64,000 bases of DNA from Corynebacterium sp. 13CS0277 (GTDB lineage Bacteria > Actinomycetota > Actinomycetes > Mycobacteriales > Mycobacteriaceae): contig NZ_PPDL01000015.1 of assembly GCF_002994655.1 (NCBI RefSeq), positions 1-64,000 on the forward strand. The letters are read 5' to 3'. Numbering within the stretch: position 1 is the first letter of the stretch; the number at the start of each line of letters is the position of its first letter. A program made the translations under genes and the position numbers. Below are positions 1 through 7,966 of this stretch, piece after piece. Under the pieces are notes generated by a model. The model saw only the letters and a program-made list of their open reading frames with translations. It was not told the DNA's origin and did not search any database.

Positions 1-99
1 TTGGGCAGCGCGAAGCTGCGGCTGCGCTTGTTCCATGGCTGCGCGCCGCTGTTCGGAGGTCATGCTGGGCATGGCCTTAGTGAGGCTGATCCAATCCAT
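1..99 (-). CDS. Hypothetical protein, N-terminal fragment (runs off window start)
   Basis: An open frame reads leftward from an ATG at 99 to the window edge for 33 codons without a stop, beginning MDWISLTKAMPSMTSEQRRA. An AGGG element lies about 8 nt upstream of the ATG. The codons look like those of a real gene, with mostly G/C third positions and a polar, helix-prone sequence. It is transcribed in the same direction as glnA and sits just past the glnA terminator. I recognise no family. It could be a short conserved actinobacterial protein, and the truncation prevents more being said. Confidence 0.4.
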   Translation of the reverse strand, partial: MDWISLTKAMPSMTSEQRRAAMEQAQPQLRAAQ

Positions 100-225
100 G
101 CCGCACACCCTAAGAGCACAGCAATCCGGAAATCTAGGGGGTGCGCGCAAGCCTGTGGATAACTCGCCCCGCCCACACCGTGTGCGCTGGTGGCAGGGGG
201 TGCGAACCTTGGTCCACAGGCACGA

Positions 226-256
226 AAAACGCCCCACCGGGGTGGGTGGGGCTTTT
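226..256 (-). terminator. Terminator of glnA
   Basis: Eight-base-pair stem (GCCCCACC at 231-238 with GGTGGGGC at 245-252) and a 6-nt loop. On the minus strand it is followed by GTTTTT, and on the plus strand by a shorter CTTTTC. It lies 12 nt past the glnA stop. Confidence 0.8.
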
Positions 257-267
257 CTCGTGGCGGC

Positions 268-1704
268 TTAGCAGTCGAAGTACATCTCGAACTCCTGCGG
301 GGTGGGCCGCAGGCGCACAGGCGCGATTTCGTCGTCGTTCTTCAGGCGGATGTAGGTGTCGATGAGGTCATCGGTGAACACGTCGCCTTCGGTGAGGAAG
401 TCGTGGTCCTCCTCCAGGGCCTTGAGGGATGCCTCGAGGGAGGTGGGGGCCTGCGGGATGGAGGCAGCCTCCTCCGGGGGCAGCTCGTAGAGGTCCTTGT
501 CGACCGGGGCGTGCGGCTCGATGCGGTTCTTGATGCCGTCGAGGCCCGCCATCATCATGGCGGCGAAACCCAGGTAGGGGTTGCCGGACGGGTCCGGGGC
601 ACGGAATTCGATGCGCTTGGCCTTCGGGTTGGAACCGGTGATCGGGATGCGCACCGCGGCGGAGCGGTTGCGCTGCGAGTACACGAGGTTGATGGGGGCC
701 TCGAAGCCGGGCACCAGGCGGTGGTAGGAGTTCAGGGTCGGGTTGGTGAACGCCAGCACAGCGCCCGCGTGGTGGAGGATGCCGCCAATGTAGTAGCGGG
801 CCATGTCGGACAGGCCTGCGTAGCCGGCCTCGTCGTGGAACAGCGGGGTGCCGTCCTTCCACAGCGACTGGTGGGCGTGCATGCCGGAGCCGTTGTCGCC
901 AGCCAGGGGCTTCGGCATGAAGGTGGCGGTCTTGCCGGCCCGGAATGCGGCGTTTTTGATGATGTACTTGAAGGTCTGCAGGTCGTCAGCTGCCGCCAGC
1001 AGGGTGTTGAAGCGGTAGTTGATTTCCTGCTGGGTGCCGGTGCCGACCTCCGGGTGGGCGCGCTCGATTTCGAAGCCGGCCTGGGACAGCAGCATCGTCA
1101 TCTCGTCGCGCAGGTCCTCGAACATGTCGTGGGGTGCGGTCTGCCCGTAGCCGCCCTTGAGGCGGGTCTTGTAGCCACGGTTGACGGAGCCATCGAGGTT
1201 CTCGTCCGCGCCACGGTTCCACCAGGCAGCATCCGAGTCGATCTCGTAGAAGCCGACGTTGGTGTCGGTGGCGTAGGAAACCTTGTCGAAGAGGTAGAAC
1301 TCGGCCTCGGCGCCGAAGAAGCAAGTGTCAGCGATGCCGGTGGAGGCCAGGTACTCCTCGGCCTTGCGGGCGACGTTGCGGGGGTCGCGGGAGAAGGGCT
1401 CGCGGGTGAAGGGGTCGTGCACGAAGAACTTCATGTTCAGCGTCTTGACCTTGCGGAACGGATCCACCACTGCGGTCGACACGTCCGGCAGGAGGTTCAT
1501 GTCGGACTCGTCGATGGAGGTGAAGCCGCGGATCGAGGACCCGTCGAAGGCGAAGCCTTCCTCGGCGGTTTCTTCCGTGAACGTCGACGCCGGGATGGTG
1601 ATGCGCTGCTCTGCGCCCGGAACGTCGGTGAAGCGGATGTCGAGGAACTCAACACCCTCGTTCTTGATGAATGCTACGACATCTTCGGTGGTCTCAAATG
1701 CCAC
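268..1704 (-). CDS. glnA: Glutamine synthetase type I (GSI-beta)
   Basis: Catalyses ATP-dependent condensation of glutamate and ammonium to glutamine, the main high-affinity nitrogen assimilation step; works in the cytoplasm as a dodecamer. The 478-residue length fits GSI. The N-terminal beta-grasp region is followed by the catalytic domain, with the family motifs [16 protein letters not shown] and NRSAAVRIP. The adenylylation loop [11 protein letters not shown] is present with Tyr406, so activity is probably controlled by GlnE adenylylation as in other actinobacterial GSI-beta enzymes. The start is a GTG preceded by AAGGAG five nt upstream. Orthologous to M. tuberculosis GlnA1. In C. glutamicum glnA is under AmtR nitrogen control, but I see no convincing AmtR box here. 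Confidence 0.97.
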   Translation of the reverse strand: MAFETTEDVVAFIKNEGVEFLDIRFTDVPGAEQRITIPASTFTEETAEEGFAFDGSSIRGFTSIDESDMNLLPDVSTAVVDPFRKVKTLNMKFFVHDPFTREPFSRDPRNVARKAEEYLASTGIADTCFFGAEAEFYLFDKVSYATDTNVGFYEIDSDAAWWNRGADENLDGSVNRGYKTRLKGGYGQTAPHDMFEDLRDEMTMLLSQAGFEIERAHPEVGTGTQQEINYRFNTLLAAADDLQTFKYIIKNAAFRAGKTATFMPKPLAGDNGSGMHAHQSLWKDGTPLFHDEAGYAGLSDMARYYIGGILHHAGAVLAFTNPTLNSYHRLVPGFEAPINLVYSQRNRSAAVRIPITGSNPKAKRIEFRAPDPSGNPYLGFAAMMMAGLDGIKNRIEPHAPVDKDLYELPPEEAASIPQAPTSLEASLKALEEDHDFLTEGDVFTDDLIDTYIRLKNDDEIAPVRLRPTPQEFEMYFDC

Positions 1705-1830
1705 AGTGGCTCCTTGGGCAAGTGGGGAAAGTGGGGCGCCGCAACCTGGCGCTGGGGTACAAGTCTAGACCAATTTCTATAACTCGACCATATTTCTCAC
1801 CCCCACCGACCGCCCCCACTGTGGCTTCGC

Positions 1831-1836
1831 TATGGT
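1831..1836 (+). promoter_or_regulatory. -10 element of RDD gene (leaderless)
   Basis: TATGGT lies exactly 7 nt before the ATG at 1844. No ribosome-binding site precedes that ATG, so the transcript is predicted to start at or next to the start codon. Confidence 0.45.
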
Positions 1837-1843
1837 TAACAGC

Positions 1844-2320
1844 ATGGCTGATCCGCAGAAGAAACAGTCCTGGCTGGATACCCCCGCCATGGTCGGTGCG
1901 AATGATACTGGTGTTTCCCGCTGGCCGGGGGAGTTCCTCGGCTTGCCGCAGTCCGGCACCGGCTCCCTGGCGAGTGTGCTGCGCCGAGTCGGTGGGGTGT
2001 GGCTCGACTGGGTGTTTGCGATGATGCTCGCCTACGTTGTCACCCGGGTCACGACGGCGCTGGGGGATTTCTCCACCGTGGTGCTCATCGCATTCTTCCT
2101 TGTCAGCGTGGTCTCCGTGACGCTGTTCGCCCGCACCCCGGGGCAGGCAGTGATGGGCATGGGGGTGGCTCGCATCGACTCCGCTGATGCCCGCGTTGGT
2201 GTTGTGCGGGCCGTGGCCCGGGCGCTGCTCACGGTGCTGATTTTGCCGCCGGTTCTCGTGGACTCCGACGGCCGGGGCCTGCACGACCGCGCCACCCAAA
2301 CCGCCGTCATTCGGGGCTAA
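1844..2320 (+). CDS. RDD family integral membrane protein
   Basis: A 158-residue membrane protein of the RDD family, named for conserved Arg-Asp-Asp residues. After a polar N-terminus of about 50 residues, hydrophobic segments follow: one around VWLDWVFAMMLAYVVTRV, containing the W-L-D variant of the first motif, one around VVLIAFFLVSVVSVTLFA, and a C-terminal one carrying ALLTVLILPP. The conserved GLHDRATQTAVI ending is typical of RDD proteins. Function is unknown; some relatives are linked to ion or solute transport. An in-frame ATG 12 nt upstream exists, but 1844 is preferred because a -10-like hexamer sits 7 nt before it. The counterpart in M. tuberculosis (Rv2219A region) also neighbours glnA1. 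Converges on the DUF4191 gene. Confidence 0.85.
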   Translation: MADPQKKQSWLDTPAMVGANDTGVSRWPGEFLGLPQSGTGSLASVLRRVGGVWLDWVFAMMLAYVVTRVTTALGDFSTVVLIAFFLVSVVSVTLFARTPGQAVMGMGVARIDSADARVGVVRAVARALLTVLILPPVLVDSDGRGLHDRATQTAVIRG

Positions 2321-2325
2321 AAAAG

Positions 2326-2364
2326 GGCCGCACCCGCGAAAAAGCGGGTGCGGCCAATGTTTTT
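2326..2364. terminator. Bidirectional terminator between RDD and DUF4191 genes
   Basis: Twelve-base-pair perfect stem (GGCCGCACCCGC at 2326-2337 and its complement at 2344-2355) with an A-rich 6-nt loop. TTTTT follows on the plus strand and a T-run follows on the minus strand, so it can serve both convergent genes. Confidence 0.9.
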
Positions 2365-2366
2365 CT

Positions 2367-3131
2367 CTACTTGCCGCGCTGTTGTGCGCGGCGGGCGCGG
2401 CGGTTCATGCCGCTCATGGCTTTCGCGCCTGCGGGCATGGGGCCCTTCGGCAGGCCGGGGCCTGCGGTGTCAATGGAATCGACGCGGGCCGCCAGGGTGC
2501 CCACCTCATCCTTGCTGAGGTTGCGGGGCAGCTTCATCACTTCGCGCTGCAGCTTCTTCACCGGCACCCGGCCCTCGCCGTCGCCGACGAGGATTTCGTA
2601 GATGGGGTGCTGGCCGGCGACGCGCTGCAGGCGCTTCTTCTGCTGGTTCATCAGCGGCTTGAGGCGCTGGGCGTTGCCCTCACCGACGAGGATGATGCCG
2701 GGGTTACCGACGACGCGGTGCACCACGTCCATCTCCCGGTTGGCGGCGACGGCGGTCTTGGTGTGCCACACCATGCCGACACCGTTGCGCATGTTTTCCA
2801 GCGCCCAGCCGCCGGCACCGGGCTGGTCGGAGACCTTGTCGTACATGGAGGCCTCGAGGCGGCGGGTGAACATCCAGAACGCCAGCAGGGCGCCGAACAT
2901 CAGGCCCAGGATGAGCATGAACCACTGGCCGCCCCACAGCAGGCCGAGGAGGAAGAACACCAGCGCCACGCCCAGCAGGCAGGCCAGCATGATGGGAATC
3001 AGTGCCTTGTCCTGCTTGCGCTGCAGCTGGAATGCCTGCCACAGCTGTTGGCGGGTCTGCTTACGCTGCGCGCGCTTCGCTGCCTTTGCTTCCTTCTCGG
3101 CCGCACGGGCCTTCGTCTTTGCGTCTGCCAT
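2367..3131 (-). CDS. DUF4191 domain-containing membrane protein
   Basis: Conserved actinobacterial protein of unknown function (254 residues), orthologous by position to Rv2219. The N-terminal 35 residues are very basic and alanine-rich (many KAAKRAQRKQ-type stretches, probably a cytoplasmic helix). Two adjacent transmembrane segments follow at about residues 44-90 (LIPIMLACLLGVALVFFLLG and WFMLILGLMFGALLAFWMF). A soluble domain then contains NPGIILVGEG. The C-terminus is again very basic (MNRRARRAQQRGK). It lies 50 nt downstream of lipA, but also has its own -10-like hexamer 7 nt before the ATG. No enzymatic motif is visible. Confidence 0.85.
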   Translation of the reverse strand: MADAKTKARAAEKEAKAAKRAQRKQTRQQLWQAFQLQRKQDKALIPIMLACLLGVALVFFLLGLLWGGQWFMLILGLMFGALLAFWMFTRRLEASMYDKVSDQPGAGGWALENMRNGVGMVWHTKTAVAANREMDVVHRVVGNPGIILVGEGNAQRLKPLMNQQKKRLQRVAGQHPIYEILVGDGEGRVPVKKLQREVMKLPRNLSKDEVGTLAARVDSIDTAGPGLPKGPMPAGAKAMSGMNRRARRAQQRGK

Positions 3132-3138
3132 GCCATAA

Positions 3139-3144
3139 ACAATA
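3139..3144 (-). promoter_or_regulatory. -10 element of DUF4191 gene (leaderless)
   Basis: TATTGT on the minus strand ends 7 nt before the ATG at 3131, with no ribosome-binding site. Predicted leaderless start. Confidence 0.45.
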
Positions 3145-3181
3145 GGGCACGGCCCCGCCAGGCTCCATCAGCGCCCCGGGT

Positions 3182-4234
3182 TTAGCCCTGGCGGGAGTAC
3201 ACCGGGGTGTCCTCGGAGGCACCGTAGCGGGCGAGGAGGGAGGATGCTTCCTGCGCGGTGGAGCCCTCGGTGGTTTCCGCCAGGTGGCGGAGGTTTTCGG
3301 GCAGTTCCTCGCCGCGGGCGGCGATCGTCTGCGCGTACAGCCGGCCCGCCCGGTAGGAGGAGCGCACCAGCGGGCCCGACATGACACCCGTGAAGCCGAG
3401 CTCCTTGGCCGTCTCCGAGTGCTCGACGAACTCCTCCGGCTTCACCCACCGCTCGATGGGGTGGTACTTCGGGCCGGGGCGCAGGTACTGGGTGATGGTG
3501 ATGATGTCGCAGCCCGCCGACCGAAGGTCGGTGAGAGCCTGGGTGATCTCCTCCCGGGTTTCACCCATGCCGAGGATGAGGTTCGACTTCGTCACGAGCC
3601 CAAAGTCGCGGGCCTGGCGGATGACGTCGAGGGAGCGGTCGTAGCGGAACGCCGGGCGGATCCGCTTGAAGATACGCGGCACCGTCTCAATGTTGTGGGC
3701 GAACACTTCGGGGCGGGCCTCGAAGACTTCCCTGAGCAGGTCGGGCTTGCCGGAGAAGTCCGGCACGAGGTTCTCCACGCCCGTGTGCGGGTTGAGGGCG
3801 TGGATCTGACGGACGACCTCGGCGTAGAGCCACGCGCCTTCGTCCTCCAGGTCGTCGCGGGTCACCCCGGTGATGGTGGCGTAGTTCAGCCCCATCTCGC
3901 GCACCGATTCAGCTACGCGGCGCGGCTCGTCCCTGTCCAGCGGCTCCGGCTTACCAGAGTCGATTTGGCAGAAGTCGCAGCGCCGGGAGCACTGGGACCC
4001 ACCGATGAGGAAGGTGGCTTCCCGGGATTCCCAGCACTCGTGCACGTTGGGGCAGCCGGCCTCCTGGCACACGGTGTGCAGGGAGGCGCCCGCCACGCGT
4101 TTCTTCATGTCGGTGAACTCCGGGCCGGTTTTCGCGGTGGTGCGAATCCAGCGCGGCTTGACCTCAATGGGGGTCTGGGAGTTCTTGGCCTCGATGCGGA
4201 GCATCTTGCGGCCGTTCGGCGGTGCAATAGTCAT
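3182..4234 (-). CDS. lipA: Lipoyl synthase (radical SAM)
   Basis: Inserts two sulfur atoms into protein-bound octanoyl groups to make lipoyl cofactors on E2 and GcvH proteins. The 350-residue protein has both diagnostic cysteine sets: the auxiliary cluster motif C-x4-C-x5-C ([12 protein letters not shown]) and the radical SAM motif C-x3-C-x2-C (CSRRCDFC). The conserved C-terminal region VRSSYRAG supplies the serine ligand expected for the auxiliary cluster. It lies 35 nt downstream of lipB and both lie downstream of the E2 gene whose product they modify, so the three are probably co-expressed. A TAGGGT hexamer 9 nt before the ATG may give an additional, nearly leaderless transcript. Confidence 0.96.
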   Translation of the reverse strand: MTIAPPNGRKMLRIEAKNSQTPIEVKPRWIRTTAKTGPEFTDMKKRVAGASLHTVCQEAGCPNVHECWESREATFLIGGSQCSRRCDFCQIDSGKPEPLDRDEPRRVAESVREMGLNYATITGVTRDDLEDEGAWLYAEVVRQIHALNPHTGVENLVPDFSGKPDLLREVFEARPEVFAHNIETVPRIFKRIRPAFRYDRSLDVIRQARDFGLVTKSNLILGMGETREEITQALTDLRSAGCDIITITQYLRPGPKYHPIERWVKPEEFVEHSETAKELGFTGVMSGPLVRSSYRAGRLYAQTIAARGEELPENLRHLAETTEGSTAQEASSLLARYGASEDTPVYSRQG

Positions 4235-4269
4235 AAGGCAATTACCCTAACTGTTTGTGCGTGTGCGGT

Positions 4270-4995
4270 TCAACGGCAGGGGTCCGGGGCGCTCCCCAGG
4301 TGGTGGTTGGCGACCTGCAGGCGGCCCGCCAGGGCATCGTCCAGGGCGCGGCACACCGCGGGCGCGACGTCATCGGGGGTGACCTCGCGGCCAAGCTCTG
4401 CGCTCAGTGTCGTCACCCCGGCGTCGTCGATGCCGCAGGGCACGATGTGGGCGTAGGCGTCGAGGGAGTTATTGCAGTTGAGCGACAGCCCGTGCATCGT
4501 CACCCCCTGGGTGACGCGGATACCGAGGGCCGCGATCTTGCGGTCGGGTTCCGGCAGCCACACCCCGGAGCGCCCTGCAATCCGTCCCGCCTGCGGCAGG
4601 CCCTGGTCGATGACGACCTGAATGAGGGCTTCTTCGACGCGACGCACATAGTCGACGACATCGATGGGGGTGACGAGCCGGACGATGGGGTACACCACCA
4701 GCTGGCCGGGCCCGTGCCACGTGATCCGCCCGCCGCGGTCCACATCGATGACGGGCAGCCCGTTGCGGGGCCGGTCGGAGTCTTGGGTGCGTTTGCCTGC
4801 CGTGTAGCAGGAGGGGTGGGTGAGCACCAGCAGCGTGTCGGGGGCCTCACCGCGGGCTACCTGGGCGGCGAGGTCTGCCTGCAGCTGCCAGGCGGAGGTG
4901 TAGTCCACCTCGCCAAGCTGGCGGACCTCCAGCGGGCGGGAGGTGTCACGGATGGGTTCATCGGGATCCATAAAAGGCGCACGAGGGGCGGTCAT
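4270..4995 (-). CDS. lipB: Lipoyl(octanoyl) transferase
   Basis: Transfers octanoyl from acyl carrier protein to the lipoyl-domain lysine, the step before LipA. Family motifs are clear in the 241-residue protein: [25 protein letters not shown], the GRSGVWLPE segment, and the catalytic Cys in the conserved stretch HIVPCGI. The chosen ATG gives an N-terminus MTAPRAPF close to that of other corynebacterial LipB proteins as I recall them; a second Met at residue 9 is possible but has no ribosome-binding site. Situated between aceF (113 nt away) and lipA. Confidence 0.94.
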   Translation of the reverse strand: MTAPRAPFMDPDEPIRDTSRPLEVRQLGEVDYTSAWQLQADLAAQVARGEAPDTLLVLTHPSCYTAGKRTQDSDRPRNGLPVIDVDRGGRITWHGPGQLVVYPIVRLVTPIDVVDYVRRVEEALIQVVIDQGLPQAGRIAGRSGVWLPEPDRKIAALGIRVTQGVTMHGLSLNCNNSLDAYAHIVPCGIDDAGVTTLSAELGREVTPDDVAPAVCRALDDALAGRLQVANHHLGSAPDPCR

Positions 4996-5108
4996 AGTTG
5001 GGTCAACACTCCAGGGGGCGGAAAACTTCCCGACAGGTACAACAAAGCCCCGCCGCTGCCGAGAGAAAACTTCCGGCGGCGCGAGGCTTCGCGTGGGGTA
5101 CGTGGTGG

Positions 5109-7076
5109 CTAGAGGCCGAGATCGTAGTCGAAGTCGGCGGTCTCCAGGCGGTCACGGACGGTGGTCATGAAGCGACCCGCGTCCGCACCATCGACGACCT
5201 GGTGATCGTAGGTCATCGGCAGGTACACCATCTGGCGGACCGCGATGGCGTCGACGCCGTCTTCGGTGATGACGACGGGGCGCTTGACGATGGCACCGGT
5301 GCCGATCATGGCGGCCTGCGGCGGCACCAGGATCGGGGTGTCAGACAGGGCACCTTCGGAACCAATGTTGGTGATGGTGAAGGTGCCGCCCGTGAGATCG
5401 GAGGGCTTGAGCTTGTTGTTGCGGGCCCGGTCGGCGATGTCGACGATGGCCTGCGCCAGCTCCGGCAGGGTCATGTCCTGGGCGTTGTGGATGACCGGGG
5501 ACAGCAGGCCCGCCGGGGTGTCCACAGCAATGCCGAGGTTGACCTGCGCGTGGTAGGTCATTTCCTTGGTGTCGGCGTTGTAGGACGCGTTCACGTTCGG
5601 GTGGCTGACCAGGGCCTCCACGATGGCCTTCGCGAAGAAGGGCAGGTAGGTGAGGTTGACGCCGTACTTGTCGGCGAAGGCCTTCTTGTTGGCCTTGCGG
5701 ATCTCCGCCACCTTGGTCATGTCGACCTCGTGCAGCTGGGTGAGCTGTGCGGCGGTGTGCAGGGACTCCAGGGTCTTCTTCGCGGTGATTTCGCGGATGC
5801 GGTTGACGCGCTGGGTAGTGCCGCGCAGCTTCGCCTTCTCCGGGTCGACACGCTTGGTGGAGATCGCGGAGCCGGTCTTGGGCGCTGCGGCGGGCTGGCC
5901 ACCCTCGGCAGCGGCGAGGACGTCCTGCTTGCGGATGCGGCCGCCGACACCGGTGCCGGTGATGGTGGTGAGGTCAACGCCGTGCTTGTCGGCGAGCTTG
6001 CGCACCAGCGGGGTCACGTACGGCAGGTTGTCGCCAGTGTTGACGGTCTTCGCCGGAGCCTCAGCCTTCGGAGCCTCGGTCGTGGGAGCCTCCTGCTTGG
6101 GTTCTTCAGCCTTCGGAGCTTCCTGCTTCGGGGCCTCAGCCTTGGGCTCTTCAGTCTGCGGCGCGGCGGCAGGTGCGGCGTTTTCGTCGCCGATGCGGAC
6201 GATGACGGAGCCGACGTCGACGGTGTCGTCTTCGTTGGCGAGGATTTCGACGATGACGCCCGCGACGGGGGAGGGGACCTCGGTGTCGACCTTGTCGGTG
6301 GAGACCTCGAGGAGCGGCTCGTCGACGGCGACGGTGTCGCCGACCTGCTTGAGCCAGCGGGTAATAGTGCCCTCGGTGACGGACTCGCCCAATTCAGGCA
6401 TCTCCACGTCGGTGGCGGCGCCACCCGGTGCGGGGGCGACCGGTGCGGACTCTTCCACGGCCGGGGCCTCAGCCTTGGGCTCTTCAGTCTTCGGTGCGGC
6501 GGCAGGTGCAGCGTTTTCGTCGCCGATGCGGACGATGACGGAGCCGACGTCGACGGTGTCGTCTTCGTTGGCGAGGATTTCGACGATGACACCCGCGACG
6601 GGGGAGGGGACCTCGGTGTCGACCTTGTCGGTGGAGACCTCGAGGAGCGGCTCGTCGACGGCGACGGTGTCGCCGACCTGCTTGAGCCAGCGGGTAATGG
6701 TGCCCTCGGTGACGGACTCGCCCAGTTCGGGCATCTCCACGTCGGTGGCGGCACCGGAGGCGGCTGCGGCCGGGGCTTCCTCCGCGGGAGCCGGTGCTTC
6801 AGCCTTCGGCTCTTCTGCAGGAGCGGCGGCAGCGTCGCCCTCGTCACCGATCTCCGCGATGATGGCACCCACCTCAACGGTGTCGTCCTCGTTGGCGAGC
6901 ACCTTGAGCAGCACGCCGGCTGCGGGGGAGGGAATCTCGGTGTCGACCTTGTCGGTGGAGACCTCGAGCAGCGGCTCATCGGCAGCGACGGTGTCGCCGA
7001 CCTGCTTCAGCCAGCGGGTAATCGTGCCTTCGGTGACGGATTCGCCCAATTCGGGCATCTCAACTGAGAACGCCAT
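5109..7076 (-). CDS. aceF: Dihydrolipoamide acyltransferase (E2) with three lipoyl domains
   Basis: E2 core of pyruvate dehydrogenase, and in corynebacteria of the mixed PDH-ODH supercomplex; often annotated sucB. 655 residues: three lipoyl domains (each with [20 protein letters not shown] and the lipoylated Lys in VSTDKVDTE), at roughly residues 1-80, 115-195 and 225-305, joined by Ala/Pro/Glu-rich linkers. A peripheral E1/E3-binding domain follows ([15 protein letters not shown]...GRIRKQDV, about 355-390), then the catalytic acyltransferase domain ending with the active-site motif [14 protein letters not shown] 7076 has GGAG 10 nt upstream; a TTG three codons earlier is less likely. Domains 2 and 3 are nearly identical at the DNA level (separate repeat entry). 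lipB and lipA follow. Confidence 0.96.
   Translation of the reverse strand: MAFSVEMPELGESVTEGTITRWLKQVGDTVAADEPLLEVSTDKVDTEIPSPAAGVLLKVLANEDDTVEVGAIIAEIGDEGDAAAAPAEEPKAEAPAPAEEAPAAAASGAATDVEMPELGESVTEGTITRWLKQVGDTVAVDEPLLEVSTDKVDTEVPSPVAGVIVEILANEDDTVDVGSVIVRIGDENAAPAAAPKTEEPKAEAPAVEESAPVAPAPGGAATDVEMPELGESVTEGTITRWLKQVGDTVAVDEPLLEVSTDKVDTEVPSPVAGVIVEILANEDDTVDVGSVIVRIGDENAAPAAAPQTEEPKAEAPKQEAPKAEEPKQEAPTTEAPKAEAPAKTVNTGDNLPYVTPLVRKLADKHGVDLTTITGTGVGGRIRKQDVLAAAEGGQPAAAPKTGSAISTKRVDPEKAKLRGTTQRVNRIREITAKKTLESLHTAAQLTQLHEVDMTKVAEIRKANKKAFADKYGVNLTYLPFFAKAIVEALVSHPNVNASYNADTKEMTYHAQVNLGIAVDTPAGLLSPVIHNAQDMTLPELAQAIVDIADRARNNKLKPSDLTGGTFTITNIGSEGALSDTPILVPPQAAMIGTGAIVKRPVVITEDGVDAIAVRQMVYLPMTYDHQVVDGADAGRFMTTVRDRLETADFDYDLGL
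6131..6420. repeat. Direct repeat copy A (lipoyl domain 3 of aceF)
   Basis: 290-bp segment matching 6464-6753 with a fixed offset of 333 bp (111 codons). I count eight mismatches by eye. It covers one lipoyl domain plus part of the linker. The third lipoyl domain (6790-7076) is clearly more diverged. Confidence 0.9.
6464..6753. repeat. Direct repeat copy B (lipoyl domain 2 of aceF)
   Basis: Partner of 6131-6420, about 97 percent identical. The near identity, including silent positions, indicates recent duplication or continuing gene conversion inside the gene. Confidence 0.9.
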
Positions 7077-7273
7077 GTGGTTCAAACTCCTAGATGGATT
7101 GTTGATTGTTTCTCAAGGTCCCAGCCGCGCGGCCCTTTCTTTCACGTCCTCGGGTGACTAGGCGTGGGGCGCGCGCAGGCTCGGTCGCAATACTCACAAA
7201 GACTACTAGGTCTTCACCCCAGATGTCGCGTTACCCCATCCGTGGGGGTAGGGGGTAGTCCGCGGGGAGTGCC

Positions 7274-7279
7274 TAGGAT
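7274..7279 (+). promoter_or_regulatory. -10 element of hypothetical gene at 7288 (leaderless)
   Basis: TAGGAT ends 8 nt before the GTG at 7288. The overlapping AGGATGG could alternatively act as a ribosome-binding site, so either reading supports this start. Confidence 0.4.
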
Positions 7280-7287
7280 GGTGGATT

Positions 7288-7692
7288 GTGTTCAACATCT
7301 TTGGCAAAGGACGCCGGAAACAAGGCCCCCGACCCCCACGCGCCCCGGGCGAGACGATCCGGGACGCGGACTTGGCAGCGCTGCGCCAGTGGGCGGCGCA
7401 GAGGGTGCTCGTCGAGGGCTACGTCGAGCCCGAGACGCTGGTCAATGAGCTTTCTGTCGTGCTCGTGGATGCCGACGGTGAGTTCATTCGCCGCCCCATT
7501 GGTGGGCCGAAGGGGATTGATGTGCTGCGCCGTGAGCTGGGTATTGAGCTGTTCGACGTGGAGGAGACCGGCTACCCGCAGCGCATGCGGGATCGGATTG
7601 AGCGGGAGCGAATCCTGCGCAAACGTGCCGAGCAGGCGGCCCGCCGCGCGGAGTGGGAGGCCCGCCGCGCAGCCGAAGAGGGCGACGCGTAA
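7288..7692 (+). CDS. Conserved hypothetical protein (134 aa), coiled C-terminus
   Basis: I do not recognise a named domain. The protein begins MFNIFGKGRRKQ, has a compact soluble core of about 80 residues (DADLAALRQWAAQRVLVEGYV ... VLVDADGEFIRRPIG ... LGIELFDVEETGYP), and ends in a highly charged Arg/Glu/Ala helix of about 35 residues that could form a coiled coil. No signal peptide or membrane segment. It stands divergently from aceF and convergently with pepA. Codon use matches the neighbours. Proteins of this type occur next to the E2/lipoate genes in related corynebacteria as far as I recall, which is weak evidence of a link. Confidence 0.75.
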   Translation: MFNIFGKGRRKQGPRPPRAPGETIRDADLAALRQWAAQRVLVEGYVEPETLVNELSVVLVDADGEFIRRPIGGPKGIDVLRRELGIELFDVEETGYPQRMRDRIERERILRKRAEQAARRAEWEARRAAEEGDA

Positions 7693-7896
7693 AACACAGG
7701 CGCGGGGTGGCGTTGCTGCTGGTCTCCCGGGGTCGTGCGCCCTACCCCCGGGGTGCGGAACTGTCGTGGCTGTTTTCCACCGGGGAAGCTACCCCAATCC
7801 GGGGGCAGCGGGCGTGTGGTGTCCTCGCGGGGCACACCCCGCCTGTGACGCATCACCCTCATAGGTGGTGGCTGTGAATCTGGGCGGGTGCACGCA

Positions 7897-7953
7897 CACA
7901 CCCCGGCCCCGCGCATCCTGCCGTGGGGCAGAGGCGCGCGGGGCCGGGGTGTG
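7897..7953. terminator. Large inverted repeat downstream of pepA
   Basis: 18-bp perfect arms (7897-7914 and 7936-7953) around a 21-nt loop that itself contains CTGCC...GGCAG. It sits 14 nt past the pepA stop. Neither strand has a T-run, so it is either a factor-assisted terminator, an mRNA 3'-end stabiliser, or something else. Confidence 0.55.
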
Positions 7954-7966
7954 AAGGGGGTGCGGT

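Noticed and set aside
1722..1737. GTGGGG pair beside the glnA start, resembling MraZ repeats
   Set aside because: Period is 9 bp, only two copies, and it lies in an unrelated gene's leader.
190..1782. 530-codon plus-strand frame opposite glnA
   Set aside because: Antisense shadow of a certain gene in high-GC DNA; composition is Val/Gly/Arg-biased and no motif is present.
1777..1800. AmtR-like box (TTTCTAT half-site) upstream of glnA
   Set aside because: Only one half matches the consensus; the partner half at the right spacing does not.
5010..5105. Possible terminator between aceF and lipB
   Set aside because: Only a 6-bp stem with a loop over 20 nt; too weak to report.
4998..7067. 689-codon plus-strand frame opposite aceF
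   Set aside because: Shadow frame; its repetitive sequence only mirrors the duplicated lipoyl domains.
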